Positions 40,073 to 50,600 of a DNA stretch of 64,000 nucleotides are shown here, piece after piece. Origin of the DNA: Histomonas meleagridis. Its lineage: Eukaryota > Parabasalia > Tritrichomonadida > Dientamoebidae. The translations under genes and the position numbers were made by a program. Numbering within the stretch: the first letter of the stretch is position 1; the number at the start of each line of letters is the position of its first letter. The stretch lies in NCBI GenBank assembly GCA_020186115.1, contig WSYJ01000173.1, positions 62,001-126,000 of the forward strand. The letters are read 5' to 3'. The notes under the pieces are model-generated. The model had not been told where the DNA came from and searched no databases. It was given only the letters and a program-made list of their open reading frames with translations.

Positions 40073-41252
40073 ATGTCAAGAGAGCAAAGCCAAAGCAGTT
40101 TTTCTACAGATGATATGGAAGAACTTCGAAAGGAAGCCTCTAGCCGTAAATCGTTGTCATTTATTGAAGATGATAAATTACAACCTTTCCATGATTATTT
40201 ATGGGAACTTAAAGAAAAGTTTCTTGAAGACGATGAATACATTGAAGCCAAAGATGCATCGGAGCTAATGGAAAGATGCAAAATTGAAATTCAACATCGA
40301 AGTTCGAACTCAAATTCAATGGGTTCAAGATCACAATCAAAAGCAAATGATTCAGTCACGAATCAAATGGTTCAAGAGTATGTATTTTTTCAATTCCAAA
40401 AATGATAATATTAATAATTATTTTTTTTTTGGAATTAATTTTATTCAATAACTAACACATAGATATTCCAAAAAGATACAAGAACACGATGAAACTACAA
40501 AGCAAAAATATTCCAAACTTCAAGAGAAACATAAACATGAACTTGAAGAATTTGAAAAAGAATGGGAAGAAAATATGCCTGATAAATATAGACGTCCATC
40601 ACGAAAACTCATTGAACTTCGGCAAACAGCACATAATCTTGCGTTATGTGGGAATTTTGATGAAGCTCAAGAGCGCAAAGTCGAAGCTGAAAATCTTGAA
40701 ATAAAAGAAACAGAAGAAGCTCAAAAGCGCCTTAATAAAGAATATTCGATTGCAAAGAACAAACTCATTAGAAAACAAGCAGAAGAAGTTCGCGCATTCC
40801 AAGAAAATGCACAACAGCAAAGAGATATTCTTATCTCGAAGAAGCACGTTGCAGAACAGGCATCAAATAACCGTAAAAATGTATTGAATCTAAAACCGTC
40901 ACAGAAATCGCGCCTAACATCTTCGTTAAGATCAAGCGGATCTCCAACTCGCCCAATTGTAACAAGAAGATCACATAATAGAAATATTGAAAAGAAGCTC
41001 CCACCTTTGAGGCCACCAAAGGAAGAAGCACAACAAAATAATAAGACAAATAGTCAATTCAAAGATCCGAAAAAACAACAAAAACATAAGCCAATAGAAG
41101 AAGAACATACCAACATGGAATCTGACAAAAAAGATGAAGAATTAGAGTTAAAGCCTCTTGTGATTGAAACAAATCAAAACGAAAATGAAGAAAATGAAAA
41201 TGAAAGTAATAACGAACAAGAAGTACAAACTCCGAAAAGCGAAAGTGAATAA
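40073..41252 (+). CDS. Spliced coiled-coil protein (two exons)
   Basis: Exon 1 is 40073-40377 and exon 2 is 40463-41252, giving 364 residues. The intron (40378-40462, 85 nt) starts GTATGT and ends ACTAACACATAG, the trichomonad branch-acceptor block. Joining restores one frame: exon 1 ends in GA and exon 2 supplies A, then TAT TCC AAA. Without splicing, exon 1 stops soon after the junction. The protein is charged and helical: an N-terminal region around HDYLWELKEKFLEDDEY, then a coiled coil with YRRPSRKLIELRQTAHNLAL and FDEAQERKVEAE, a pattern common in trichomonad coiled-coil proteins. A basic, Ser/Pro-rich part and an acidic tail follow. Probable cytoskeletal role; not recognised further. 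Confidence 0.85.
40378..40462 (+). other. Spliceosomal intron, 85 nt
   Basis: The 5' end is GTATGT and the 3' end is ACTAACACATAG, one base from the ACTAACACACAG block known in Trichomonas introns. The interior is AT-rich with stops. Removal joins two frames exactly. Confidence 0.92.
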
Positions 41253-41381
41253 GTGTGTTCAAAACAGTAGTTATAAGGTGAATAAATTAAAATTATTAGA
41301 TAAAATTTTATTTAACATTGTGATCAGAAAAAACTGTACATACATTCTACAAGGCGATTGAAAAAAAACATCGAAAAGCAT

Positions 41382-41786
41382 TTAATTTTTCTCGATTAAT
41401 CGGATATTTGGATGTTTTTGGCTTTCAGCATATGAATTATTAATTTCTCTGACATCTATGTGAAACCCACCAGTAATGTACCCAGAAATATGAATAGGAA
41501 CATTTAAACCTGAAGTATGAAATAAAATTATATCATTTTCTCCAAACTTCAAATCCAATGATGTACTTTCGTAGGTATTTAAAATGAATGTTACTAGTAA
41601 AAAATCTGCATTATTATTAACTTTAGCGAAAAGAGATAACTTTCCTTCATCAGGACGAATATCATCTTGTCCAACGCAAGCCGTCGTCAAATAACATTCA
41701 GTACCTTGTGGCACTTCTACATAACATTTTGTTTCTGGATTAACGATTGCAGACCAAAATGAAGTAAATTCGTCCGGAAATTCCAT
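41382..41786 (-). CDS. Nucleoplasmin-like domain protein (HD2/FKBP39 type)
   Basis: This 134-residue protein resembles the nucleoplasmin-like domain at the N-terminus of plant HD2 histone deacetylase-like proteins and of nuclear FKBPs. The start has EFTSFWSAIVNPETKCYVEV, matching the FWGVEVKPG opening. Then come LTTACVGQDD, LSLFAKV, LDLKFGENDIILFH and ISGYITGG, which follow the strand order up to the FxGY segment. These domains assemble as pentamers and bind histones. The usual acidic tract is missing and the protein ends with KHPNIRLIEKN. The match is by pattern, so moderate confidence. It lies tail-to-tail with the spliced gene. Confidence 0.6.
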   Translation of the reverse strand: MEFPDEFTSFWSAIVNPETKCYVEVPQGTECYLTTACVGQDDIRPDEGKLSLFAKVNNNADFLLVTFILNTYESTSLDLKFGENDIILFHTSGLNVPIHISGYITGGFHIDVREINNSYAESQKHPNIRLIEKN

Positions 41787-41960
41787 CTAACCAAAGTAAG
41801 TCAATTTCAAAAAAAATTTTCATTTCTCGAGAAAATTCAAGATGAACAAAAGATTAAATCCACACCCAAACAAAAATATTTTTCATGCAAATTCATATTT
41901 AGAAGCAAAGATTGGGATTTATTATTTCATATGATTTCATTCCAAAATACACAAATATAT

Positions 41961-43556
41961 TTATTCTTCTTGGAATAAAGTATAAAGCCAATTCGCTTGT
42001 TGCATAACTCCTTCATCAGCAACTAATTTGTTTGAATAATTCTTAAATTCTTGGACCAACTTATTAAATAAATCAGGACTTTTTTCTTTAATTCGATCCA
42101 AATCTGCCTTCAACGATAATATCTTCTTTCTCTTATTTTCTAATCCCTGAAGATATTCAGGTGGTATTATTGGGTTAATTACAGAAGCGGTTTTTTCCCA
42201 ATTGAATACAACCGAAAACAGACTGAACCGTTCGGGTGCCATCTTCTCGAATTGGGACACCCCGAGGGACCCCATCACAATTGGGTCACCCCAGAAATTG
42301 AGTTGCGGATTAATTCCAATTGAAAGAATGTCAAGCCCAAACTTTGTATAGAGGGCGTTATAAGGGGCCAAAGTAATACGGGTACAGTTTCCAGTAAGGA
42401 GTGGCTTTGTGTTAGTAAGAAGATATGAAGTACAACGAGTACATGCATCAAGATGAACCATACGAGATGCAGCAATGACCTTATTATTAAGTCCATATGA
42501 CATATGAACACATGTAGCTGCTCCAACAAATACAGTGGAGTCCTTACAATTGCTAATGAAAACACATGAAACTGGTCCACAAATATAAATTGTGGAATGA
42601 CGACAATCATGGATAAAAACTTCACATGGAGAAGAAGGATCAACAAATTCATAGTGTTGAGACCTCTTTTCGATGAGAATCGGCTTATCGAGAATAATTG
42701 TTTGATCAGTTTCTAGATCTTGAACAGCACGAGGAGGTGAAGGACGGTACGCTACTGGTGACGTAAAGGCTGTATCTCGGAGATCGGACTCTTTTAGTAT
42801 GCTAAGTAACGCGTATACAAGATGTTCAAATTTAGCAGTGGACTCTATTTCACAATCTTGGAGGAGGTCCAAGGCAACAATGAGGTCAGAAAACCTGTGG
42901 TTGTAGCTTGGGCCTATCCATGCAATAATTAAAAATGATAATGATTGGAGATGAATCTTCGTTAAACCCTTTGGAGCATATAACTGTAAGAACTGTGGAA
43001 ATTCTTTGAGGAAATACCTTAACATAAGTTGTAACGGTGAATGTTCTTGTCGAGATTTTAATGGTGACTTTAATGTCATAACACGAGTAACAGAAGTATC
43101 AGACGCAGAAAGTCTAGAGCTCATGGGCGATAACTTTGGGATTGACTTTGATGGGAATGCTTCCAAATTTGATATTTCAGATACACCTCTGAATTTTTTC
43201 TTGACAAGTAAAGCAAACAAGAAACAAAGCATATCAGTAACCCTTAGTGTATGTGATGGTAAGCATGATGGATCTGCAAGATATAATTGAGATTGAAGAA
43301 GAGCTTCATTTGCATCTTTTGTTATGAAGCATGTAAGGGTAGAGTATATTGCTTGGACTTGATTTTCATTAAACTTGAAGATTTGTGATACTGTATCCTT
43401 AAATTTTTTGAATGGAAGAATATCTGTTAAATCTTCGAAATTTTGTGCAAAGCGTCTAATTTTCTCCAGAGATATTTCGGTTGTGCAAAATGTTGGGATT
43501 GCAGCAAGTTCAAATACTTCCCAGTTCAGGCAAAGCTTAGAAGAAAGCTCAGACAT
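41961..43556 (-). CDS. TBCCD1: TBCC domain-containing protein 1 (TBCCD1)
   Basis: This 531-residue protein matches TBCCD1, a relative of tubulin cofactor C and RP2 that positions the centrosome or basal body. The C-terminal half has the beta-helix C-CAP ladder: VFIHDCRHSTIYICGPVSCV, FISNCKDSTVFVGAA and LDACTRCTSYLL. The helical N-terminal half and overall length (about 530-560) agree. The frame opens at a GTG 36 codons upstream; ATG 43556 (MSELSSKLCLNWEVFEL) is the sensible start and leaves a 111-bp divergent promoter with the peptidase gene. The coding text ACTAACACAAAG inside the gene is not an intron because the frame runs through it. Confidence 0.85.
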   Translation of the reverse strand: MSELSSKLCLNWEVFELAAIPTFCTTEISLEKIRRFAQNFEDLTDILPFKKFKDTVSQIFKFNENQVQAIYSTLTCFITKDANEALLQSQLYLADPSCLPSHTLRVTDMLCFLFALLVKKKFRGVSEISNLEAFPSKSIPKLSPMSSRLSASDTSVTRVMTLKSPLKSRQEHSPLQLMLRYFLKEFPQFLQLYAPKGLTKIHLQSLSFLIIAWIGPSYNHRFSDLIVALDLLQDCEIESTAKFEHLVYALLSILKESDLRDTAFTSPVAYRPSPPRAVQDLETDQTIILDKPILIEKRSQHYEFVDPSSPCEVFIHDCRHSTIYICGPVSCVFISNCKDSTVFVGAATCVHMSYGLNNKVIAASRMVHLDACTRCTSYLLTNTKPLLTGNCTRITLAPYNALYTKFGLDILSIGINPQLNFWGDPIVMGSLGVSQFEKMAPERFSLFSVVFNWEKTASVINPIIPPEYLQGLENKRKKILSLKADLDRIKEKSPDLFNKLVQEFKNYSNKLVADEGVMQQANWLYTLFQEE

Positions 43557-43667
43557 GATTTGAGAACTGCCAAATTTGTTAGAATAATTCAGCGGTTTTG
43601 TAAATATTTGAAAAACTGGGATGTGATGTACGTTAATAATCTGTATCGTCTTCAAAAATGCCACAAA

Positions 43668-44279
43668 ATGAAAGTTTTAGTCACTGGTTTTGAGCCATTT
43701 GGAGGAGAAAAAATGAACCCTGCTTTAGAAGCAGTAAAATTACTTCCAGGTGAAATTGCAGGTGCTGAAATCATTAAATTAGAAGTTCCCGTAGTTTTTT
43801 CAAGATCTACAACTGTAATAGAAAAAGCTATAAATCAATATAAACCAGATATAATAATTAGTGTAGGACAAGCTGGTGGATATTCTCATATTGCTGTTGA
43901 AAGAGTTGCTGTTAATATCGCACAAGCTTCAATTCCAGATAACGATGGTGAACAGCCAAATGGAACGCCCTTAAGAGAGGATGGAGAGATGGCATATAAT
44001 GCCACAGTTCCAGTTGATGCCATGATTCAAAATGTGATTGATCACAAAATCCCATGTCGTGTTTCATTTTCAGCAGGAACTTATGTATGTAACGCACTTA
44101 TGTACAATGTTTTGTACATTTTAAATAAGCAATATCCAAAATCTCGTGCTGGTTTTATTCATGTTCCATTTTCAACTGAACAAGTAGAAAATAGACCAGG
44201 AAAGGTACCATCAATGCCTTTAGATACAATTACCAATGCTATTAAATATTGTATAGAAGCAGCAGTTTTGAATAATTAA
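43668..44279 (+). CDS. Pyroglutamyl peptidase I (family C15)
   Basis: This is a 203-residue cysteine peptidase that removes N-terminal pyroglutamate from peptides in the cytosol. It has VLVTGFEPFGG at the start and the full catalytic triad: Glu79 (in VERVAVN), Cys141 (SFSAGTYVCNALMY) and His165 (AGFIHVPF). The length is typical for the family (about 200-215). The frame is open for 75 codons upstream, but those are antisense to TBCCD1; ATG 43668 is the family start. Confidence 0.95.
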   Translation: MKVLVTGFEPFGGEKMNPALEAVKLLPGEIAGAEIIKLEVPVVFSRSTTVIEKAINQYKPDIIISVGQAGGYSHIAVERVAVNIAQASIPDNDGEQPNGTPLREDGEMAYNATVPVDAMIQNVIDHKIPCRVSFSAGTYVCNALMYNVLYILNKQYPKSRAGFIHVPFSTEQVENRPGKVPSMPLDTITNAIKYCIEAAVLNN

Positions 44280-44580
44280 ATCGAATGACTTTTTTATTTC
44301 CCACAAATTTTTTTTGAACACCGGATCATGAAGCTCTCTCTTAAAAATGGAAAAAAAATATTAAAAATTTTTATATAATTTAAATTTGCTAATAATGGTG
44401 GATCATTTTTAGTATAAAAATCTAATAAAATTACAACTATTGTAAACTTCATTGTATCATGACTAAATATAATTAAATATATATACAGCAGCATGTTGAA
44501 AAAAAGCTTGTTCTTCAGAAACGACCGTTTATATAAACAAATGTGAGGTGAAGCTCTGACACTTTTTAAAATACATAATT
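44280..44580. promoter_or_regulatory. Upstream region of the plus-strand ankyrin gene
   Basis: GACACTTTTTAAAATAC lies about 18 bp before the point where the ankyrin frame begins. No ATG is found in frame here. Confidence 0.3.
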
Positions 44581-45816
44581 GTGAATTTGAAATCTACTCA
44601 AATAACATATCAAATTCTTTTAGACCTTGAAACAATTATATTTAATTTAGATCAAGAAAACCTAGGATTATCTGTTGGATCAATATTTCAACTTTTGTCA
44701 ACACCTACATGTTTCCCAAAATCGATTATTTATATGATACCAAGATATTTTTATTCATCTTTTATATCACAACATTTAGATGTTAACTTATTACTTGATT
44801 ACCTAATAAAAATTGAAGAAAACGACGAAATAGTCCCTTCAGTAATTGATCTTTTTATAAATAATCTCATCAATTCAATTTCAGAAGAGTCACATTATGT
44901 TCTTGTAAAAATGCTTGAACGAAATTTAATTAATTCGTATACCTTTAAAAATATTCAAGATAAATATTTATGGCGTTATAAAAATAATGAAAAAAACAAA
45001 TTTTCTTCTCTTCTTATCAGAAATTATGAAGAATTTTCAAGGAATGATTTTGAACTTCATAAGAAATATGTTGAAGAAGGAGTTAATTTAGATGAAATCT
45101 CAAAAATAATTCGAAATGATGATATAGAAAAACTTCAAGAAAAATCATCACAACCAAATTTTGATATTAATCATATAATTGAACCATCACTTTATGAAAG
45201 ATGTTCATTTATAAATAAAGATAATGTTACATTAATTGATTATGCAGCATTTTTTTCAGCAGTAAAATGTTTTAAATATTTACTTATGAATGGTGCAAAA
45301 GTAAATAATACAGGCAAATATGCAATTGCAGGTGGAAATGAAGAAATTATTCATTTATGTGAACAAAATCATTCATCTTTTGAAGATGCATATGAAACAG
45401 CAATTCAATATCATCAAAATGAAATCTTTAAATATCTTTATGAAAATAAAATTAATGAAATAGAAGATTTATCAAATCTAGGAATTGAGTGTATTAAATA
45501 TGATAATTATATTCTTTTTTCATTTTTAGAAGAAAAAGGAATGAAAATAAACGAACAAATAGCAAAAATGTCAGCAGAAAATGGTAATGCGTTTATCATA
45601 AAAACATTTACAGAAACTCATCAAACTCCAAATTATTTTTTACCGAATTTAATAAAACAAGGAAATATCGAAATAATTAAATTACTTCTTGAACAAGAAG
45701 GAATTGATATTAATGCCACATGTATTTATTTGTTTTATTTAATATTTATTTTAATAATTTTTTATTTCAAAATAATATTTAGAAATTATTCAAATTATTT
45801 CAAACAGCACTTATAG
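44581..45816 (+). CDS. DUF3447/ankyrin protein, N-terminal domain, no ATG at the expected start
   Basis: The open frame has 411 codons and is a paralogue of the minus-strand gene at 26454-27671. Shared segments are DFELHKKYVEEGVNLDEISKIIRNDD, LYERCSFINKDNVTLIDYAAF, CFKYLLMNGAKV and GKYAIAGGNEEIIHLCEQN. The frame begins with GTG (GTGAATTTG) where the paralogue has ATGGAATTTG, so the start codon seems lost. The first in-frame ATG is 44734 (residue 52). The frame ends inside the first insert; eight or nine more ankyrin pieces follow to 47358. It may be a pseudogene, or translation may begin downstream. Confidence 0.65.
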   Translation: MNLKSTQITYQILLDLETIIFNLDQENLGLSVGSIFQLLSTPTCFPKSIIYMIPRYFYSSFISQHLDVNLLLDYLIKIEENDEIVPSVIDLFINNLINSISEESHYVLVKMLERNLINSYTFKNIQDKYLWRYKNNEKNKFSSLLIRNYEEFSRNDFELHKKYVEEGVNLDEISKIIRNDDIEKLQEKSSQPNFDINHIIEPSLYERCSFINKDNVTLIDYAAFFSAVKCFKYLLMNGAKVNNTGKYAIAGGNEEIIHLCEQNHSSFEDAYETAIQYHQNEIFKYLYENKINEIEDLSNLGIECIKYDNYILFSFLEEKGMKINEQIAKMSAENGNAFIIKTFTETHQTPNYFLPNLIKQGNIEIIKLLLEQEGIDINATCIYLFYLIFILIIFYFKIIFRNYSNYFKQHL

Positions 45817-47358
45817 AAGCATCTTCATATGGTTATACAGAAATCGTTAAATTGCTTCTTGAACAAAAGGAAATTGATATCAATGTTATAGGTATTTATT
45901 TGTATTATTTAATATTTGTTTTGATAATTTTCTATTTCAAAATAATATTCAGAAATTATTTAAATTATTTCAAACAGCACTAATAGTTGCATCTATGAAA
46001 GGTTATACAGAAATAGTTAAATTACTTCTTGAACAAAAAGGAATTGATATTAATGTTATCGACATTTATTTGTTTTATTTAGTTTTTATTTTAATAATTT
46101 TATATTTCAAAAAAACATTTGAAAATTATTTAAAATATTTAATACAGCACTTATTTGGGCATCTGATAAAGGATATATCGAAATAGCTAAATTACTTCTT
46201 GAACAAGAAGGAATTGATATTAATTCAAAAGAAATTTATATATTTTATTTAGAATTTGTTTTAATAATATCATATTTCAAAATAATATTTGGAAATTATT
46301 TAAATTATTTCAAACAGCGCTTATGATTGCATCTGATAAAGGTCATATAGAATTAGTTAAATTACTTCTTGAACAAGAAGGAATTGATATTAATGCTAAA
46401 GATAATATTTCTATTAATAATTTGAAATTTCAAAATAATATTTGGAAATTATTTATATTTTTTAAAACAGCACTTATGTTAGCAACTGATAATCATCGTA
46501 CAGAAATCGTCAAATTACTTCTTGAACAAGAAGGAATTGATATTAATTCAAAAGATATTTATTCGTTTTGTTTATTATTTATTTTAATAATTTGAAATTT
46601 CAAAATAATATTTGGAAATCATTTAAATTATTTAGTACAGCACTTATATGGGCATCTGATAGAGGTTATACAGATATAGTTAAATTACTTCTTGAACAAG
46701 AAGGAATTAATATTAATGTTAAAGGTAATTATTTATTTTATTTAGAATTTATTTTAACAATTTAAAATTTGAAAATAATATTTGGAAATCATTTAAATTA
46801 TTTAGTACAGCACTTATATGGGCATCTGATAGAGGTTATACAGATATAGTTAAATTACTTCTTGAACAAAAAGGAATTGATGTTAATGCTAAAGATATTT
46901 ATTTGCTTTAAATAAAATTCGTTTTGGTGATTTTATATTTCAAAATAATATTTGGAAATTATTTAAATTATTTCAGACTCCACTTATTTGTGCGGTTCAA
47001 GCCAATAAAATAGAAGCAATTAAATTACTTCTTGAACATAAAAGAACCAAAGTTAATGCTAAAGATATTTATTTGTTTTGTTCAATATTTGTTTTAATAA
47101 TTTTATATTTCAAAATAATATTATATTATACACCACTTATGTATGCGGTTGAAAATAGACAAGCAGAGATAGTTAAATTATTACTTGAACAAGACAATAT
47201 AAAGACTAAAACTGGATTATTTGTATCAAACTATTTTTTCAAAATTAATTAAATTTTTTCTGTCATTACTTGATACGGCAACTTCTAATGGATCCACAGA
47301 AATTGTTGAATTACTTCAATACCACGATTCACAAGAAAAGCAATGTTTTATTGAATAA
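45717..47358 (+). repeat. Interrupted ankyrin array: repeats with 87-nt inserts
   Basis: Repeat starts (first C of CACTT or its equivalent) lie at 45808, 45978, 46148, 46318, 46471, 46641, 46811, 46981 and 47134. The spacing is 170 nt except for two units of 153. Each ankyrin piece (such as ALIWASDKGYIEIAKLLLEQ) is intact. The insert between them carries the same core as the minus-strand array, 20 kb away. The last piece (ATSNGSTEIVELLQYHDSQ) is diverged and ends in TAA at 47356-47358. Units starting 46641 and 46811 are almost identical, showing recent duplication. Confidence 0.85.
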
Positions 47359-47608
47359 AATTTATCAAAAATGAATTTCAAAGGTGCACTTTTCGATCGG
47401 CTTTGATAGAATTACGCTCAAAAAGTGTAATGAAATCCCATACAAAAACGCATCGTTGTATAGAAAGTTATATCGTAAAACTTTTTGTTTTATCGTTTTT
47501 AATTCAAAAAGTGAAATTTGAAACTTTTTTTTATTTTTAATTTGGGATAAACCTTTTTCACCTCATTTTGTCCAATAAATTTAAATTTATTACTAAATAA
47601 TTTTTTAT
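47359..47608. other. Convergent intergenic region with clustered promoter-like motifs
   Basis: It contains CACTTTTTGAGCG (minus, 47415-47427), AAAACTTTTTG (plus, near 47477-47487), CACTTTTTGAATT (minus, 47501-47513) and two TATCGT strings. No ORF is visible, and both flanking genes end here. Confidence 0.35.
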
Positions 47609-50600
47609 TTATTTGTTACCGAATAATTTATTTTCATAATATATGACACTGTTACAATAAGACTTTACCATATCCACATTCACATTCGATGCAATATCAT
47701 TAATATATTTCAAGATCATTCTAATGATATTATCAAACGAAGCGTTTGGATCTGTTTGACAGTATCTAATGAACTCTTCACTAAACTCAGAATTCGTACC
47801 AATGATTTCTTCGAACATATAAGAAAACTGGATTAAGTCATTTCTAATAGTTCCTGATACTAAACCATAATCAGATATCATTGGGAATCTTTGTGAATTC
47901 AGCATTACATTTGAACATTTCAAGTTACCATGAATTATATTAAACCGATGCAAAAACCGTAAACCAAAAGCGACGCCGATCAAATTTATGACTTTTTGAG
48001 TGCTATTCAATTTGCTTAACGAATCCTTTAACGATCCCTCGATTCTATACATTGAATACAACACATTTGAATTGCTGAAATTGAAGTCGCAACCGTAATA
48101 TTTCAATACGCACGGATGAAGTAACTTTGCCAAATACAAAATCTGGTTTCTCAATCCTTGTGTAACGTTATTCAAAAACTTCGCCGATAAAATCAAACCG
48201 TTTTCCTTATGGTAAATTCGAAAAGTTTTCCCAAGGATACCATTTCCTATTTGGTTTGTCACAACGAAGTTATTTATGCTAAAGTCAGTCAAGTTTTGAT
48301 TTAAGAAGTAATTCAACCCCAAATGTTTCAACGGCAAATTATTACAAATGATAAATGAATGTTGTGAACCAGAAATTATATCATTCGGTGTCAAATCGTT
48401 AAAGAATTTGATACTTTTTGGTAAATTTTCGGCATTAGTTTCATCGAACAAAAACAATTGATGTAATTTATTTGATCCGCAACCGAACACTCTGTTATCT
48501 TTTGTAATGAACAAACTGAAATCCTTACCCAATGCCATTGTTTCTATTTTCAAGGAACTTAAGAACTTACATTCTTCGAAATTAATATTAAATATTGTTT
48601 CTGTTCCAAGTTGCAAGTTATTATTTTCTCCGCACATAAACACTTGTCCACCATTCGTTAACACAGCTATATGTTGATAATAACCGAATACGTAATTACA
48701 AATATAATTTGATAATTCATTGATCAGTTGAATTTTATCATCGACAATTTTATATGCTTTTCCGTCAATAGTTATTACGATAGTTAAGTTCATATTTGAT
48801 GCTACGTCATATACTTTACAAGGGAATTTATATTTTTGTACTTGTGTATTAGTTACGTTCATATATAAATCTCCATTTGAATCAATAGCACAAAATGTTT
48901 TAGCACTTGTTGAAAGATAAATAATTTTTGTTGGTAATTTAAATATTTGAGGTTGCGAAGAATATATTGAACAATATATTAATTCATTATTTGTTGTTAA
49001 GTATAAAGTATAATTATCACCACATTTAACATTTTGGATTATATAATTTTCGAATTCTATTTTTACGTAATCATTAAATATTTTATTTTTGTTTGTTCCA
49101 ATTTTATTTTTATTATCATCACCGATCACCAAAATTGTATTATTTTTATATAAAAACACTGAATGATTATTACCTGCAGTAATATTTAATATATTATCAT
49201 AATTAATTGGCATTAAATAAGGTTTATCTTTAATTTCATTATTACATATTTGTTTATAAGTATTATCACCACATCCATAAACTTTGACATTTGAATCATT
49301 ACTGAAATAATATTTATCATTTTTATCGACGTTAATTACATGTGCATTACGTATTGTTGTTGATATAAATGTATTAATATCATTAAATGTTTTGACTTCT
49401 TCTTTAGGTATATATTGATTTATTATATTTGTATTATAAGTTACAAATCGTTTTAATGTATTAATATTATTTATCATGAAAATAGTTTTAGTACTAAAAC
49501 TAATTATATTATTAACTTTAGCTTTCAATTGTATAGTTTTCGATGAATTATCATAACATGGTAATAATTGTCCATTACTATTTGAACCTAATGCATACAT
49601 TTTATTATCTTCTGTTAACAAAATAACAAAATTTTGTCCAAAATGTATTTCTTTAAATGTATCATTCGAATATCGAATTTCAAAGAAATAATCCGAACTA
49701 ATTAATTCGTTTTTATATGGTAATTTATCTTCTGTCCAACCAGTAATGAAAGCTTTTCCATTTTCAGTGATGAAACCTAAATGTTTATATAGTCCAAATA
49801 CTCTTTTGATGGGAATTTCGGTGAAATTTTTGAACTTTTGAAATGAACTATAATTCTTTGATATATAACATTCACCTTTTTCAGTTAATACAAATGTATA
49901 ATTCTTCGAAAATGAAATATCTATAGGTCTTTCAGGGAAGTTAAACTTAAAAGTCGATTTTCCTTTAAATAAATGTATTTCTCCATTTAAATCAATACAA
50001 CAAGGATTTAATGGTGAACCAGAAATATATACAACAGGTGACTTAAACTTAATGAAATAAGGTTCATAATTACAATCAATTGAACATAACATTAATGATC
50101 CATCAGATAATAAATATAATGAATAATTATCTCCACAAAAAACTCGTTTAATTGTTCGATTATTTAATTTGTCGAATTTTATTTCTGTTAAGTTTTCATA
50201 TCTTTTTCTTTCTTTTGTACCAATTTGAAAGTTTGTATCATCACCGATTACATATATTAAATTCTTTTTATAGATTAATATTAAATGATTTAATCCTAAT
50301 CCAATGGATTTAATATCAATTGGTGTTATGTCTAATGTTAAATTATCAGAAAATATTAAATTCGGTTTTGTGATTTCATTCATAAATTTAAGTTCATGTT
50401 GGAAAATGGCTCTATAACTTAAAAGTTTCTCATTAAAATATGTGAATAAGTTTTTGATTTCATTTAAGTTCAAATCTTTCATTAACATTTTGAGTTTGTT
50501 TCGAATGGTTTCACAATTCGATGGTAATATTTGTAAATCGATTTGATTTTCATATTGTTCTCTTCCGAAATTCTTTTGAATAATTTTCACATATTTTTGC

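Noticed and set aside
42408-42425. Intron acceptor-like ACTAACACAAAG inside TBCCD1
   Set aside because: It lacks the final CAG/TAG, has no donor, and the conserved protein frame runs through it.
45717-46000. Inserts as small transposons with TTATTT target-site duplications
   Set aside because: TTATTT does occur at both ends, but excision between the copies removes 69 nt and does not restore the frame; AT-rich hexamers are also common here.
45717-47358. CRISPR-like array, because of regular spacing
   Set aside because: The repeated units code for ankyrin repeats and are 170 nt long; there are no short palindromic repeats or unique spacers, and the genome is eukaryotic.
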